61,014 bases of DNA, taken from Hyphomicrobium sp. GTDB taxonomy: Bacteria; Pseudomonadota; Alphaproteobacteria; Rhizobiales; Hyphomicrobiaceae. The notes below the pieces were generated by a model that was not told where the DNA came from, ran no database searches, and saw nothing but the letters and a program-made list of their open reading frames with translations. Shown here one piece after another: positions 37,808 to 47,893 of the stretch; position 1 is the stretch's first letter; each line of letters opens with the position of its first letter. Position numbers and translations under genes: made by a program. The stretch covers positions 1-61,014 of the forward strand of contig JALHOF010000009.1 of the NCBI GenBank assembly GCA_022843145.1, given 5' to 3'.

Positions 37808-37839
37808 AAAAGGTGCTGACAACTTCGTCAGTACCTTTT
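37808..37839. terminator. Bidirectional terminator
   Basis: AAAAGGT-G-CTGAC (37808-37820), six-base loop, GTCAG-T-ACCTTTT (37827-37839), with one G-T wobble. A-tract and T-tract allow termination in both directions; on the minus strand it ends the zinc-ribbon gene that stops at 37856. Confidence 0.85.
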
Positions 37840-37855
37840 CGGAACGGTATAAGCG

Positions 37856-38359
37856 TTACTCCGCCTCATGGCGGTCGGGGCGTTCGCGCTCGCGCCAGTA
37901 TGCGGGATTGCCGAGCATGCGGTCGAGCGATGCCGGCTCAGCGAGCGCCTGCAAGTGCGGCAGCATTGCGAGTTCGTGCTTGGCGTAAATGCCGGTGAAC
38001 GCCACATCGCGCGCCTCGACCGCGAAGTAGCCTCCGTCGAGATAGATCACGATCTGCCCATCCTCGAACGCCTCGAGCTCCTCTGTCATGAGGGCGACCC
38101 AGTCGGCGATGCCCTGGTCGTCGACATAGTCTTCGAGCTTTCGGATCGCGCGCTCGCGCCGTGCGATCTCATCGAGAGGCGTGTCGATCTCCCGCACCAC
38201 CGCGTACGTGTAGGACTTCTTGCACGTCGAGCACGCGATCAACCAGCCGCAGCCACACCATGGGCAATCGAGCTGGCCTGACGTCATAGCCGGCGGGCTA
38301 TCCGTGCAGCGGCAGTGCGAAATGACGTCGTCATTTGCCTTGAACAAGAACTTGGGCAT
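37856..38359 (-). CDS. Zinc-ribbon hypothetical protein
   Basis: 167 residues. The N-terminal 55 residues hold a cysteine cluster (HCRC, then LDCPWCGCGWLIACSTCKKS) able to form a zinc ribbon or rubredoxin-like knuckle. The remaining part is acidic and helical, with RRERAIRKLEDYVDDQGI and YLDGGYFAVEARDVAF, ending in a Tyr/Arg/Glu-rich tail. No family recognised. It starts 39 bases before the thiC stop (on the same strand, downstream of thiC), so could be cotranscribed with thiC and hence thiamine-controlled. Confidence 0.65.
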   Translation of the reverse strand: MPKFLFKANDDVISHCRCTDSPPAMTSGQLDCPWCGCGWLIACSTCKKSYTYAVVREIDTPLDEIARRERAIRKLEDYVDDQGIADWVALMTEELEAFEDGQIVIYLDGGYFAVEARDVAFTGIYAKHELAMLPHLQALAEPASLDRMLGNPAYWRERERPDRHEAE

Positions 38360-38398
38360 GGGCGCTCAGCTTTGCCGGCTGGTGGATTGGATGTGCGC

Positions 38399-40426
<2,028 letters not shown>

Positions 40427-40816
40427 TTACGAAAGCTTGGCGAAGACACGGTCGAGGCGGGTCTTAACTTCGGTTGCGATTTCGGTGAGGGTGGCGTTGC
40501 CGATCATGCTCATCGCGCCGACGGGGTCCATCGCGGACACTTCGACACGGCCGTCCGTGTGCTCCTGAACGACGACGTTGCATGGCAACAGAACGCCAAC
40601 TTGGTTTTCTGCGGTGAGCGCCTTCAGCGCCAGCGGCGGATTGCAGGCGCCGAGGATCTTGTATTTCGGGAAGTCGACGCCGAGCTTGGACTTCAGCGTG
40701 GCGGCGACATCGATCTCGGTCAGGACGCCGAACCCTTCCGCCTTGAGCGCGTCCGTGGCGGCGGCGAGCGCGTCGTCATAGGTCATCGATACGGATTTGG
40801 TCATGTAGTAGGTCAT
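40427..40816 (-). CDS. DUF302 domain protein
   Basis: 129 residues from ATG 40814-40816, with AGGAG six bases upstream. The DUF302 signatures are present: SYDDALAAATDALKAEGFGV-type opening (here MTYDDALAAATDALKAEGFG), VLTEIDVAATLKSKLG, YKILGACNPPLALKAL with its Cys-Asn-Pro, and LLPCNVVVQEHTDGRVEVSA. DUF302 proteins are small alpha/beta proteins, often tied to sulfur or metal redox, with no fixed function. Its place as the first gene after a TPP riboswitch ties it to thiamine status. Confidence 0.88.
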   Translation of the reverse strand: MTYYMTKSVSMTYDDALAAATDALKAEGFGVLTEIDVAATLKSKLGVDFPKYKILGACNPPLALKALTAENQVGVLLPCNVVVQEHTDGRVEVSAMDPVGAMSMIGNATLTEIATEVKTRLDRVFAKLS

Positions 40817-40885
40817 CGGCGGCTCCTGGGAATTGATCGCGTGGGGGGCATGACAGGCCGCGTGTGGCGCGCGCATGGAAGTCCG

Positions 40886-40901
40886 CCGCAAGGCCTTGCG
40901 G
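40886..40901. other. 16-bp perfect palindrome in the leader between riboswitch and DUF302 gene
   Basis: CCGCAAGGCCTTGCGG. In the leader RNA it could form a hairpin that is part of the riboswitch expression platform; there is no T-run after it, so control may be translational or Rho-dependent. Confidence 0.45.
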
Positions 40902-40954
40902 GGAAACCAATGCGACTGCGGGTCGCGCAAATGGATGCGTTCGGCATGATGCGG

Positions 40955-41044
40955 TCCGTCCCTTCGCCGGCATGACCCGGATCAGGTTCGAAGGGTGCTC
41001 GAGCCGAAAGCTCGATCTCAGCCGGTTGACCGGCGCCCCTCGGA
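40955..41044 (-). promoter_or_regulatory. TPP riboswitch (THI element)
   Basis: On the minus strand the conserved blocks appear in order: GAGGGGCGCC, then GGCTGAGATC (the CTGAGA of the pyrimidine-sensing arm), then CACCCTTCGAACCTGATC and GGGTCATGCCGGCGAAGGGA. These are the P2-P5 hallmarks of the thiamine pyrophosphate aptamer. When TPP is bound, expression of the downstream DUF302-thiC operon should fall. The aptamer ends some 140 bases before the DUF302 start, leaving room for an expression platform. Confidence 0.95.
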
Positions 41045-41402
41045 ACTTCCGAAAGATTGGTATGTCAGGTCGACGATTGCAAGACTTTTGGGCGCAAGTC
41101 CGCATGGCGGAATGCGTCGGATCGCTGAGGCGAGGGCTCTCGCTGGTGCCATTTAGCGACCAGCCCTGGCAAGTGTTTGCCCGGGGCACCGGCAGGATTT
41201 CAGAGGTGGAAAAGCGAGGAACGCGACGTTTTGGAAACTTGACCTTGGGAAGTTGAGTCCGCGAGCAAAAAATGCTCAAGCCAGTCAAATCCCTGGTGAA
41301 TCACACTTTTGCCGCGAATCGCCTCCATTTTGATCAGTGCGTAGCGGGAACGCATCCGAGTTCGCCGAGTTATCTCGACAAACAAAGAGAAGGAGCCCAG
41401 CT
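41045..41402. other. Intergenic region upstream of the riboswitch and of the 41403 gene
   Basis: About 360 bases between divergent transcripts. It must hold the thiC-operon promoter (minus strand) and the promoter for the small gene at 41403. No hexamer pair stands out and I see no RNA gene. Confidence 0.4.
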
Positions 41403-41624
41403 ATGGCCAAACGGCATCGATTCTGGACTGTCGGAACCCCGGATTTCCGGACGTTGATGGCAGAAAAGTTTGCGTCGCCCGAAGGGGCGGGTCGGTATCG
41501 TGATCGCGAGCGGTTGAATGGCTGGATCGTGATCGAGGTCGATTTCTCCAACCCTGAACGCGTGTATTCGAGCCCGGAGCTTCCGAGTGGTCCGATGGCG
41601 TTGCCGGCGGCTGGGTCTTTCTGA
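41403..41624 (+). CDS. Small hypothetical protein (73 residues)
   Basis: ATG 41403 with AAGGAG eight bases upstream. The protein MAKRHRFWTVGTPDFRTLMA continues through EKFASPEGAGRYRDRERLNG and WIVIEVDFSNPERVYSSPEL. It is compact, with a basic start and a strand-like WIVIEVD core. No family recognised. It is closed by a strong terminator 47 bases after the stop, which supports its being a real single-gene transcript. Confidence 0.6.
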   Translation: MAKRHRFWTVGTPDFRTLMAEKFASPEGAGRYRDRERLNGWIVIEVDFSNPERVYSSPELPSGPMALPAAGSF

Positions 41625-41671
41625 GCCAAGCCTCGGTTAAGTAAAATCAGCGTTGCGTTCTGCGACGCAAG

Positions 41672-41702
41672 AAAACGCCCGGCACATGGTGCCGGGCGTT
41701 TT
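41672..41702. terminator. Bidirectional terminator
   Basis: AAAACGCCCGGCAC (41672-41685), three-base loop, GTGCCGGGCGTTTT (41689-41702). Serves the plus-strand gene ending at 41624 and the minus-strand gene ending at 41740. Confidence 0.92.
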
Positions 41703-41739
41703 CGTTTCGACGGTCTCGATTCATCGGGCAATGGACGAT

Positions 41740-42462
41740 TTACTGAATGCGCGTGCCCCAACGGCGGTCGCCCTTCTCCACTTTGCGATGCTCGACGACG
41801 CGGCCATCGCGATGAGCATGGATTTCGACATAGGCATCGCCCTTCTGCGCGAGACCTTCGAAGTGGCGCCTCTTCTGCTCCGGCTCGCCGACCAGTGTGA
41901 AGCCCTTGTCGGAGATAAGCTTCTTCGCTTCGGTGAGTTGGAACGGCGTGTCGGCTTCGACGCGACCGTCGCGGTGGATCTTGATCTCCGACGTTGTGCC
42001 GTCCTTGGTTGCCATCGCGGTAAAGTGGCGCTTGGTGGCGACCGGCTCCGACGTCAGCGTGAAGCCCTTTTCCGTTGCGCGCAGACGGGCGTCGACGGCG
42101 GTGAACGGGGTTGTGTACTTCTTCTCCTCGCCGAGCAGCCACGCGCGCCACGTGCGCTTGCCGCCCTCGATCTTGATCTCACGGCCGTCGGCCAGCGTCA
42201 CGGTACGGGCGCGAAGTTCGCCGCTGCGCTTCAATTCGCCCAAGACGGTGACGGTGTCGCCGGCCTTCAGCGTCTTCATCTCGTCGGCCTTCGGACCGAG
42301 GTTGACGAGGTGCTTCTTTCCGTTGCCGGCGTCGATGACGACGCGATGGCCGAAGACGTCGGTCAGCGAGCCTTTGATGGTCATGTCCTCAGCGACTGCG
42401 CCGGCTGCAAAGGCTGTGGTCGCGGCGGCGGCAAGCGACGCGCGAAGAAGAGAGCGGTTCAT
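41740..42462 (-). CDS. Exported protein with two PepSY-like repeats
   Basis: 240 residues from ATG 42460-42462. Signal peptide 1-24 (AVA|EDM). Residues 28-100 look like a small OB-type beta domain (GSLTDVFGHRVVIDAGNGKK). The C-terminal half has two clear repeats of about 38 residues, 132-169 (KGFTLTSEP ... KRHFTAMATKDG ... HRDGRVE) and 186-223 (KGFTLVGEP ... RRHFEGLAQKGD ... HRDGRVV), the PepSY-like pattern. Ends WGTRIQ. PepSY domains often inhibit proteases or bind metal centres; no specific role can be given. Confidence 0.7.
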   Translation of the reverse strand: MNRSLLRASLAAAATTAFAAGAVAEDMTIKGSLTDVFGHRVVIDAGNGKKHLVNLGPKADEMKTLKAGDTVTVLGELKRSGELRARTVTLADGREIKIEGGKRTWRAWLLGEEKKYTTPFTAVDARLRATEKGFTLTSEPVATKRHFTAMATKDGTTSEIKIHRDGRVEADTPFQLTEAKKLISDKGFTLVGEPEQKRRHFEGLAQKGDAYVEIHAHRDGRVVEHRKVEKGDRRWGTRIQ

Positions 42463-42621
42463 ATTTGGATCCCATGCTGGTGGTTCTGAGGCGACGGACG
42501 TGCCACGAAACAATCCGTGTTCGTCGGGTCAGCCAAAGGAGCAACGCGGGGCGCGCCCGGAGGTTCCACTCAGACGCTGAGAGGTGAGCTTTGCAACGTC
42601 GGTCAGTCCGCCCGACCGGGC

Positions 42622-43623
42622 TCAGAACTCGACTTCGACGCTCCATTTGAGCGCGTGGTCGGCAGTATTGTCGTTCAATCCAAACAGCACGCCGACGCCG
42701 ATCCGCACGGACGCACCGTCCTCGTCGCCATCGCCATTCTCGGACAAGGACGCCACCTTGCCGGATTTCGCGCTACCGCGACCACCACTGAGTGGAGATG
42801 TCTTGAACGTGTAATATACGACCGGCCCGATGCGGTGCTGGTCATGATCGCCGAACAGGATAGCCTCGTCGCTGCGGCGGCCGGTGTTTCCGAGCCGGTC
42901 GAACGTGCCGTAGGCTTCGAGCGAGAATGTCCAGGCGTCGGACAACTCGTATTGGACATGGGTGGCGTAGGAGAAATCCAGTTTCTCGTCGCGGCCGGGA
43001 TGACCAGGACCGCGTTCGCCACCGCGCATGTGGGTGACCAGCATCAGATTGGCGACGAAGTCCCAGGCGCCGTACTTCGCCTGCACGATGGGACCGGCGA
43101 ATAGCGTGGCGGCTTCTCCCGGCTCGCCAATCGGATGCTGGTATTCGGCCAGGAAGCCGAGACCGACACCCTGTGTTTTCACCGGAATCAGGATGACGAC
43201 GCCTTCGACGGCGATTTCCGTCAGCGAAAGGGGCGCAAAGCTGTTGGCTTCGGCGAATGAGGCGGGATCGTCGAAGCGTTCGCTTTCGAACTCGATGCCA
43301 ACGCGCGTCCGCAGCCAGGTCGTCAGCGTCATCTCGACTTCGAGCGCGTGGCGCTGCTGGACGAGAGAATTGCCGTCATATTCGAAGTCTCCGGGAGCAG
43401 GTTCAAGGAACTTGCGGCGTGGCTGGCCGAAGAGGTGCGCGTTCTGGCTCTGGAACTCGATCTCGCCGGGCTCGTTGGAGAGGTCCTTGACCTCGAACTG
43501 ATTGACGGCGGGGCCGGCGCTCACCGGCGGCGCGGAAAGGGCCGTCAGCCCTACGACAAAAAGGCCGCTCGCGATGATAGCCGACCGTGCGGCGTGACCA
43601 CTCGATCCGACTTGTGCTCGCAC
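42622..43623 (-). CDS. Outer-membrane transporter-like beta-barrel, third OMP
   Basis: 333 residues from a GTG start with a G-run ribosome binding site. Signal peptide to about residue 36 (PVSA|GPA). The rest is beta-rich, strands alternating with turns: HALEVEMTLTTWLRTRVGIE, FLAEYQHPIGEPGEAATLFA, GAWDFVANLMLVTHMRGG, YATHVQYELSDAWTFSLEAY, and the C-terminal strand ALKWSVEVEF ending in Phe, the usual outer-membrane insertion signal. Unlike the two barrels at 35-37 kb, the mature N-terminus is Gly-Pro. It is divergent in style from them and may be a transport channel. The TetR gene lies just upstream on the same strand. Confidence 0.7.
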   Translation of the reverse strand: MRAQVGSSGHAARSAIIASGLFVVGLTALSAPPVSAGPAVNQFEVKDLSNEPGEIEFQSQNAHLFGQPRRKFLEPAPGDFEYDGNSLVQQRHALEVEMTLTTWLRTRVGIEFESERFDDPASFAEANSFAPLSLTEIAVEGVVILIPVKTQGVGLGFLAEYQHPIGEPGEAATLFAGPIVQAKYGAWDFVANLMLVTHMRGGERGPGHPGRDEKLDFSYATHVQYELSDAWTFSLEAYGTFDRLGNTGRRSDEAILFGDHDQHRIGPVVYYTFKTSPLSGGRGSAKSGKVASLSENGDGDEDGASVRIGVGVLFGLNDNTADHALKWSVEVEF

Positions 43624-43768
43624 GCTGCCCCCCCGGGTTCATCCATCTCGGGATTAAGTCCCGAGTTGGATGGGAACATCTCCCGGATTCCCTATGGGGG
43701 CAACCGTTTCCTGACCGGCGTCGGACGATCCCGTCCGGCGCGGTCATCCATTCAAAGGCGGACGCGCC

Positions 43769-44356
43769 TCAGTGCGACGCGTCGAGCAGCCTGGCGAAGG
43801 CTTTCATGGTCCGCTCGCCGGCGCTGCGGTCCTTCATCGACCAATGCCAGAAGTGGTGCGACAAATAGAGACCGTACAACTCGAAGACGACCTGGTTCTC
43901 ATCGAGATCGGCGCGGAACCGTCCGGCATCCTTCGACTCTTGGATGGCGCCCGCGAGCACGACCGACCAATGATCGAGCACCTCCTTGAGCTTCATCCGC
44001 ACGGGTTCGGGCAGCGAGTCGCTCTCGGCGCTGGCCTGCACGAACGGGCAACCGCCCTTCAGTCGCGGCGAGCGCGACCACTGCATCCACTTGCCGAACA
44101 GTGCCGTGACCCGTGCCTCGCCGATGTCTGCCTTGAGACCCGGCTCGATCACGTCGCGAACGAACATGTCGGCGGCCTGATCGAGGACGGCGAGCTGGAG
44201 GCTTTCCTTGTTGGCGAAATAGGCGAACAGACCCGAGCGGGGCAACTCCAATTCACGCGCCATGTCGCCCATCGACAACGCGTGCAGCCCATGCGCGCTG
44301 GCAATGCCGAGCCCGTGCGTGAGTATGCGGTCGCGGACGATTTCCTGTGCCGTCAT
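43769..44356 (-). CDS. TetR/AcrR family transcriptional regulator
   Basis: 195 residues. The N-terminal helix-turn-helix spans about residues 6-52 with TAQEIVRDRILTHGLGIASA, LSMGDMARELELPRSGLFAY (recognition region) and FANKESLQLAVLDQAADMFV. The C-terminal half is the helical ligand-binding domain with KGGCPFVQASAES, a pattern common in TetR proteins of the YxaF/AcrR-like branch. It may control the outer-membrane protein gene 145 bases downstream or its own promoter; the ligand is unknown. Confidence 0.9.
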   Translation of the reverse strand: MTAQEIVRDRILTHGLGIASAHGLHALSMGDMARELELPRSGLFAYFANKESLQLAVLDQAADMFVRDVIEPGLKADIGEARVTALFGKWMQWSRSPRLKGGCPFVQASAESDSLPEPVRMKLKEVLDHWSVVLAGAIQESKDAGRFRADLDENQVVFELYGLYLSHHFWHWSMKDRSAGERTMKAFARLLDASH

Positions 44357-44633
44357 CTATGAAGATCCCTCTCGTGATCGCAGGCCCCGAAAATTGCAGC
44401 GCGGCCGCGTGCCCATTGGAGAAAGCTAAGCCTTTGAACGTGGAGAGAATGGGGCGCGGGTGCGGCAACAGAGGGACAGGCGACTGCTGTTGCCGAAGCG
44501 TCACGATTTCCGAGGGCGTGACGATGGGTCGAGAGAGCGCTGCACACACAGCACGACCGGACGCGAACGCCTCTGGCGTCCGCGCCCGGCGCTCGCGTGT
44601 GACAGCACGCTCCGCTAAGTCGTTGGCCGCTGG

Positions 44634-44771
44634 TCAGCGGCCGTGCTTGGCCAAGTCGTCTTCGGTCGACTTGCGGTCCTGCCAGAACTGCAGCGCCGCC
44701 AGCGCACCGAGCGCGATGCCAGCCCAATCTTCCCACGTGTAATGCGTATTCAAAACGCCAGATCTCGACAT
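44634..44771 (-). CDS. 45-residue membrane protein
   Basis: ATG 44769-44771 with GGAGG six bases upstream. The sequence MSRSGVLNTHYTWEDWAGIA continues LGALAALQFWQDRKSTEDDL and ends AKHGR. The central hydrophobic stretch WAGIALGALAALQFW, preceded by YTWEDW, recalls one half of an SPW-repeat membrane protein. Too short to classify; supported by the start site and codon pattern. Confidence 0.65.
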   Translation of the reverse strand: MSRSGVLNTHYTWEDWAGIALGALAALQFWQDRKSTEDDLAKHGR

Positions 44772-44823
44772 ATCAGCCTCCACGTTCTCTCGAATGTGAC
44801 GGCACACGTTGGCGGCGCGGAAG

Positions 44824-44857
44824 GCGGGATCTTGCGGGGATGCAGCCCCGATCCCGC
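44824..44857. other. Long GC-rich stem-loop
   Basis: GCGGGAT-C-TTG-CGGGG / CCCCG-ATCCCGC forms an interrupted stem in the space between the 45-residue protein gene and the dehydrogenase-like gene. Neither side has a T-run, so it is not a standard terminator. Confidence 0.5.
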
Positions 44858-44936
44858 GGAGCAGCGTATGTCTATCGATAGACGTGGGTGAGGTAGTGCG
44901 CCGTTCAAGGGCGCGGAAGACGGGAGGCGGATCAAA

Positions 44937-45713
44937 TTAATGCGTAGCGCATTCGGCGAGCGGCGCAGCGAGGCCCAACTCGCGCGCCAGCATGACGGCG
45001 GCGGCCGCATCAATGGCGAGGGCCGCGGCATCGGCATCGCCGTCGGGTTTGCCGTCGGGGCGGCGCGCCAGCTCGATCATCGCGGCGGTGGTTTCGAGCG
45101 TCAGGCCCGTCGCGAGGCCGAGTGCAGCCGACTCTTGTGCCGCCTTGAGCAACACCGCGCGAAGCGACGTTGTGACGGTGCGAGCGCCGCGCGCCGAGCC
45201 GAGGCCACCGGTGCGATGCAGGCGGCCAAGCGGGGAAAGGATGCCTTCTGCGCGATCCACGAACGTCTCGTATCCGCCGAGTGCAATGTCGAGCCGGCCA
45301 TCGAGGGCCGCAGCGGCATCGCCCGACAGGATGCCGGCGTCGACAATGCCGATGGCGCGCTGGCCGAGTGCGCCCTGCAGGCGTGGCGGTATTCCCGGCG
45401 AGCCCGGGCTCAAGTCGATGATCAGCGCGCCCGGCGACAGCTCGTGGGCGAGGCCGCTGCGGTCGGGCGATCCAAACAACGCCTCCGTCAACGCGTCCAG
45501 CGTCGGCCGCCAGACGAGGACGTCGTTGCATTCCGCGCCGATGTCGGCAAGCGATCCGGCGATCTCGATGCCGGGACGATAGGACGAGAGCGCGGCGCAG
45601 CGCTCGGGTTGGCGGTCGTGGACGAGCACACGCACGCCCGATTGAGCCAGACGCCGCGCGATCGCGGTCGTCACGGGATCGAGCCCGACGATGCCGATGA
45701 TTGACTGCGCCAT
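44937..45713 (-). CDS. Divergent 6-phosphogluconate/3-hydroxyisobutyrate dehydrogenase-like protein
   Basis: 258 residues from ATG 45711-45713. The family fold is recognisable from IIGIVGLDPVTTAIARRLAQ, VRVLVHDRQPERCAAL and PGALIIDLSPGSPG, and the C-terminal helices SLRAVLLKAAQESAALGLA. But the usual GLGxMG dinucleotide loop reads GLDPVT, and the active-site AKxxNN helix reads ARTVTT, so the catalytic lysine and asparagines are lost. It is also shorter than the usual 290-300 residues. Probably non-catalytic or with changed chemistry. Stands alone between two other leftward genes. Confidence 0.7.
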   Translation of the reverse strand: MAQSIIGIVGLDPVTTAIARRLAQSGVRVLVHDRQPERCAALSSYRPGIEIAGSLADIGAECNDVLVWRPTLDALTEALFGSPDRSGLAHELSPGALIIDLSPGSPGIPPRLQGALGQRAIGIVDAGILSGDAAAALDGRLDIALGGYETFVDRAEGILSPLGRLHRTGGLGSARGARTVTTSLRAVLLKAAQESAALGLATGLTLETTAAMIELARRPDGKPDGDADAAALAIDAAAAVMLARELGLAAPLAECATH

Positions 45714-45814
45714 GCCCGGCTGCTCCCGCCTGATCCGATCGGACCAGCATGTGGGCATCGACACGGTGGAGGCAAGCCCGGCGGCGAATGTAACTGGTTC
45801 GCCGCCGCCGAGCC

Positions 45815-47671
45815 TCAGGCGGCGAGCGCCGTCGCCGCGCCGTCGATCCAGCTTTTGATCTTCTCGACGTCGGGCGGGTTGCCGTCCCGCAGAATGCGCT
45901 GGCCGTCGGCGGTGGTCGCGAACTCGAGGATGCGCGCGCAGAGATCGTCCGTGCTCGCGTCAGCGATCGCCGCGACCGAGCGGAAACCGGCGCCGGTCAA
46001 GAGTTGGGCATGACCGCCGCGGAGGCCTGGAATACTCATGACCAGGCGAGCTTGGTCCTGCCATTCGACAATAACTTCCGGTGTGATGTGGCGGGCGCCG
46101 AGCTTCAGCGCCGTGGCGTCGGGATCGGCGGCGAGGAAGTCCGCGACCGTCCGGATGCCGGCCATTGCGAAGCGCTCGGCGGTCTTCGGGCCGATCGACG
46201 GCGCGGCCTCGAGGTCTTCGTTCGCGGCAAGCGTTCCGCGCGGCGTGCGAGAGGCCGCCGGCGCGGTGGCGGATGCTTGCGCTTGTGCTGCGGCCGGCTC
46301 GCGCGGGGTCAGGCGCGACAGCGAATCGCGCGCGGGCTCGGCTGCGGCGGGCGTCGCTTGCGGACGCGGCGGCGCTGGACGCGGGATCAACGGGACGCTC
46401 GCCAACGCTTCCTGCAGCGAACGCAGGGGCTTCGTCTCTGGCGCGGGTTCGCGCTCGGTCGCCGTTGCGGCCGGGCGTAGGGGCTCAGAAGCAGGTGCCG
46501 CCGTCTGCTGCACCCGAGCCGGCTCGGCGGGTGGGGCTTTGGCAATCGCGGGCGCCGATGGGATCGCAGCGGCCGGCCGCACATCGCTGAGCCCATCCGA
46601 CGGGAGCGGCACGGACTGCGCGATGCTGATCCCGCCACGCGCAATCGCGGTGGGAGGCTTCGGCTTGATCGCGGCGACGGCTGCGGTCCGGCTCTGCGCG
46701 GCGGCGTCCTCGGGCGCGATCGGCAAACGGGCGTCACGCACCACCGCCATCTTGACGGCGCGCGGGGCGACGACTTCGGCGGCGTAGAGGTCGCGCACGG
46801 CGCGATCGTCTGCAGGCAGGTTGATCTCGACGCGGCCGGTCGATTTCAGCTCGTCGTACATTGCCTCGACGATGCGGCGGTCCTCGCCGTCGGCAATCTT
46901 CTTCAACAGCGCCTTGATCGGCATCGTAATGACCGCGAGTATCCCTTCAAGGGTCAGTGACACCTTCGGCGGCGCGACGCCGGCTTCGGCAATCGCGCGA
47001 TCCAGCAGACGCGCGTGCAGCGTCGCGGCATAGACCAGCAGTTCGCCGACGAGCGGACGGGAGATGGCATCGAGGCCCTCGGTCGGCTCGACCACGCCGC
47101 GCGTGATGTCGTAATGAGCGATCAGCTTTTCGTACTCGCCGTTGGAGCGGTCGGCGGCGGCGCACACGAGGTCCTTGATCCAGTGCGGACCGTCCGGCAC
47201 GGTGACGTCGAGCGTGGCATGGCGGGCGATGGCGTCGGACCACAGCGCATCATAGCTGCGGTTGATGCTCCATTCGGCGGCGCGGTGGATGTTGTTCTCG
47301 GCTTCCGATTGCGCGGTGTGGAACGGATGCACGGGGTCGGTGGCGTAGTGCGACAGCACACCCGCGCACCACACTGCTTCGCTCCAGTTCTGCGCCTTGA
47401 TCGCGTCGACGAGATGCGCGTACCAGCTCGCGACCTTCTCGGGGGCGCCGCCCCAATATTTGTCGCGCGGATGCAGAACGTGGTTCTTGAAATCCTTGAA
47501 CTCGTCGTCCGGCGCCTTCGCGCCCGTCATGTACAATTCTGCGTGCTTCAGGAACAGCCGCTCCCACGCCTCTCGATCGGGCGACTGCATCCGGTGCAGT
47601 GCGTCCAGCGCCAGCTTGTGGTGCGTGCCGCGGGCGTGGGCCGCGCGAAGAATGCGGAAGATCAGGCTCAT
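45815..47671 (-). CDS. Zinc-dependent phospholipase C-like / DUF4332 helix-hairpin-helix fusion
   Basis: 618 residues from ATG 47669-47671, with GGAGG five bases upstream. Residues 10-250 resemble zinc phospholipase C (PF00882): GTHHKLAL (His17/18), GAKAPDDEF (Asp55/56), NHVLHP (His64), then LSHYATDPVHPFHTAQSEAE supplying HxxxD (His108, Asp112) and His118, and IHRAAEWS supplying HxxxE (His129, Glu133). These can be aligned one to one with the trinuclear zinc ligands of Bacillus PLC. A Pro/Ala-rich linker (about 330-500) leads to a C-terminal DUF4332 HhH module (PSIGPKTAERFAMAGIRTVA, SIPGLRGGHAQLLTGAGF). There is no signal peptide, unlike classic PLC. Confidence 0.78.
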   Translation of the reverse strand: MSLIFRILRAAHARGTHHKLALDALHRMQSPDREAWERLFLKHAELYMTGAKAPDDEFKDFKNHVLHPRDKYWGGAPEKVASWYAHLVDAIKAQNWSEAVWCAGVLSHYATDPVHPFHTAQSEAENNIHRAAEWSINRSYDALWSDAIARHATLDVTVPDGPHWIKDLVCAAADRSNGEYEKLIAHYDITRGVVEPTEGLDAISRPLVGELLVYAATLHARLLDRAIAEAGVAPPKVSLTLEGILAVITMPIKALLKKIADGEDRRIVEAMYDELKSTGRVEINLPADDRAVRDLYAAEVVAPRAVKMAVVRDARLPIAPEDAAAQSRTAAVAAIKPKPPTAIARGGISIAQSVPLPSDGLSDVRPAAAIPSAPAIAKAPPAEPARVQQTAAPASEPLRPAATATEREPAPETKPLRSLQEALASVPLIPRPAPPRPQATPAAAEPARDSLSRLTPREPAAAQAQASATAPAASRTPRGTLAANEDLEAAPSIGPKTAERFAMAGIRTVADFLAADPDATALKLGARHITPEVIVEWQDQARLVMSIPGLRGGHAQLLTGAGFRSVAAIADASTDDLCARILEFATTADGQRILRDGNPPDVEKIKSWIDGAATALAA

Positions 47672-47893
47672 GGGGCCTCCGGGCGCGCTGGCGCCTGTGC
47701 GTTTGGTTTGGGGGCGAGGCAAACGCGAGTCGGGGCAACGGGGCAACGGCCGCGCGGCGAAAGGCGCGTTTCATCAACAAGTTGATGAGTGGCGGGGGGG
47801 GCCTGCTGGCAGCGTGCTCGCCTTCGCCAAGACAAGCCGCCAGCGCGATTGCTTCTTGCGGTAACTTCGGTTCCTTCGCACGGTCGCTGGAGG

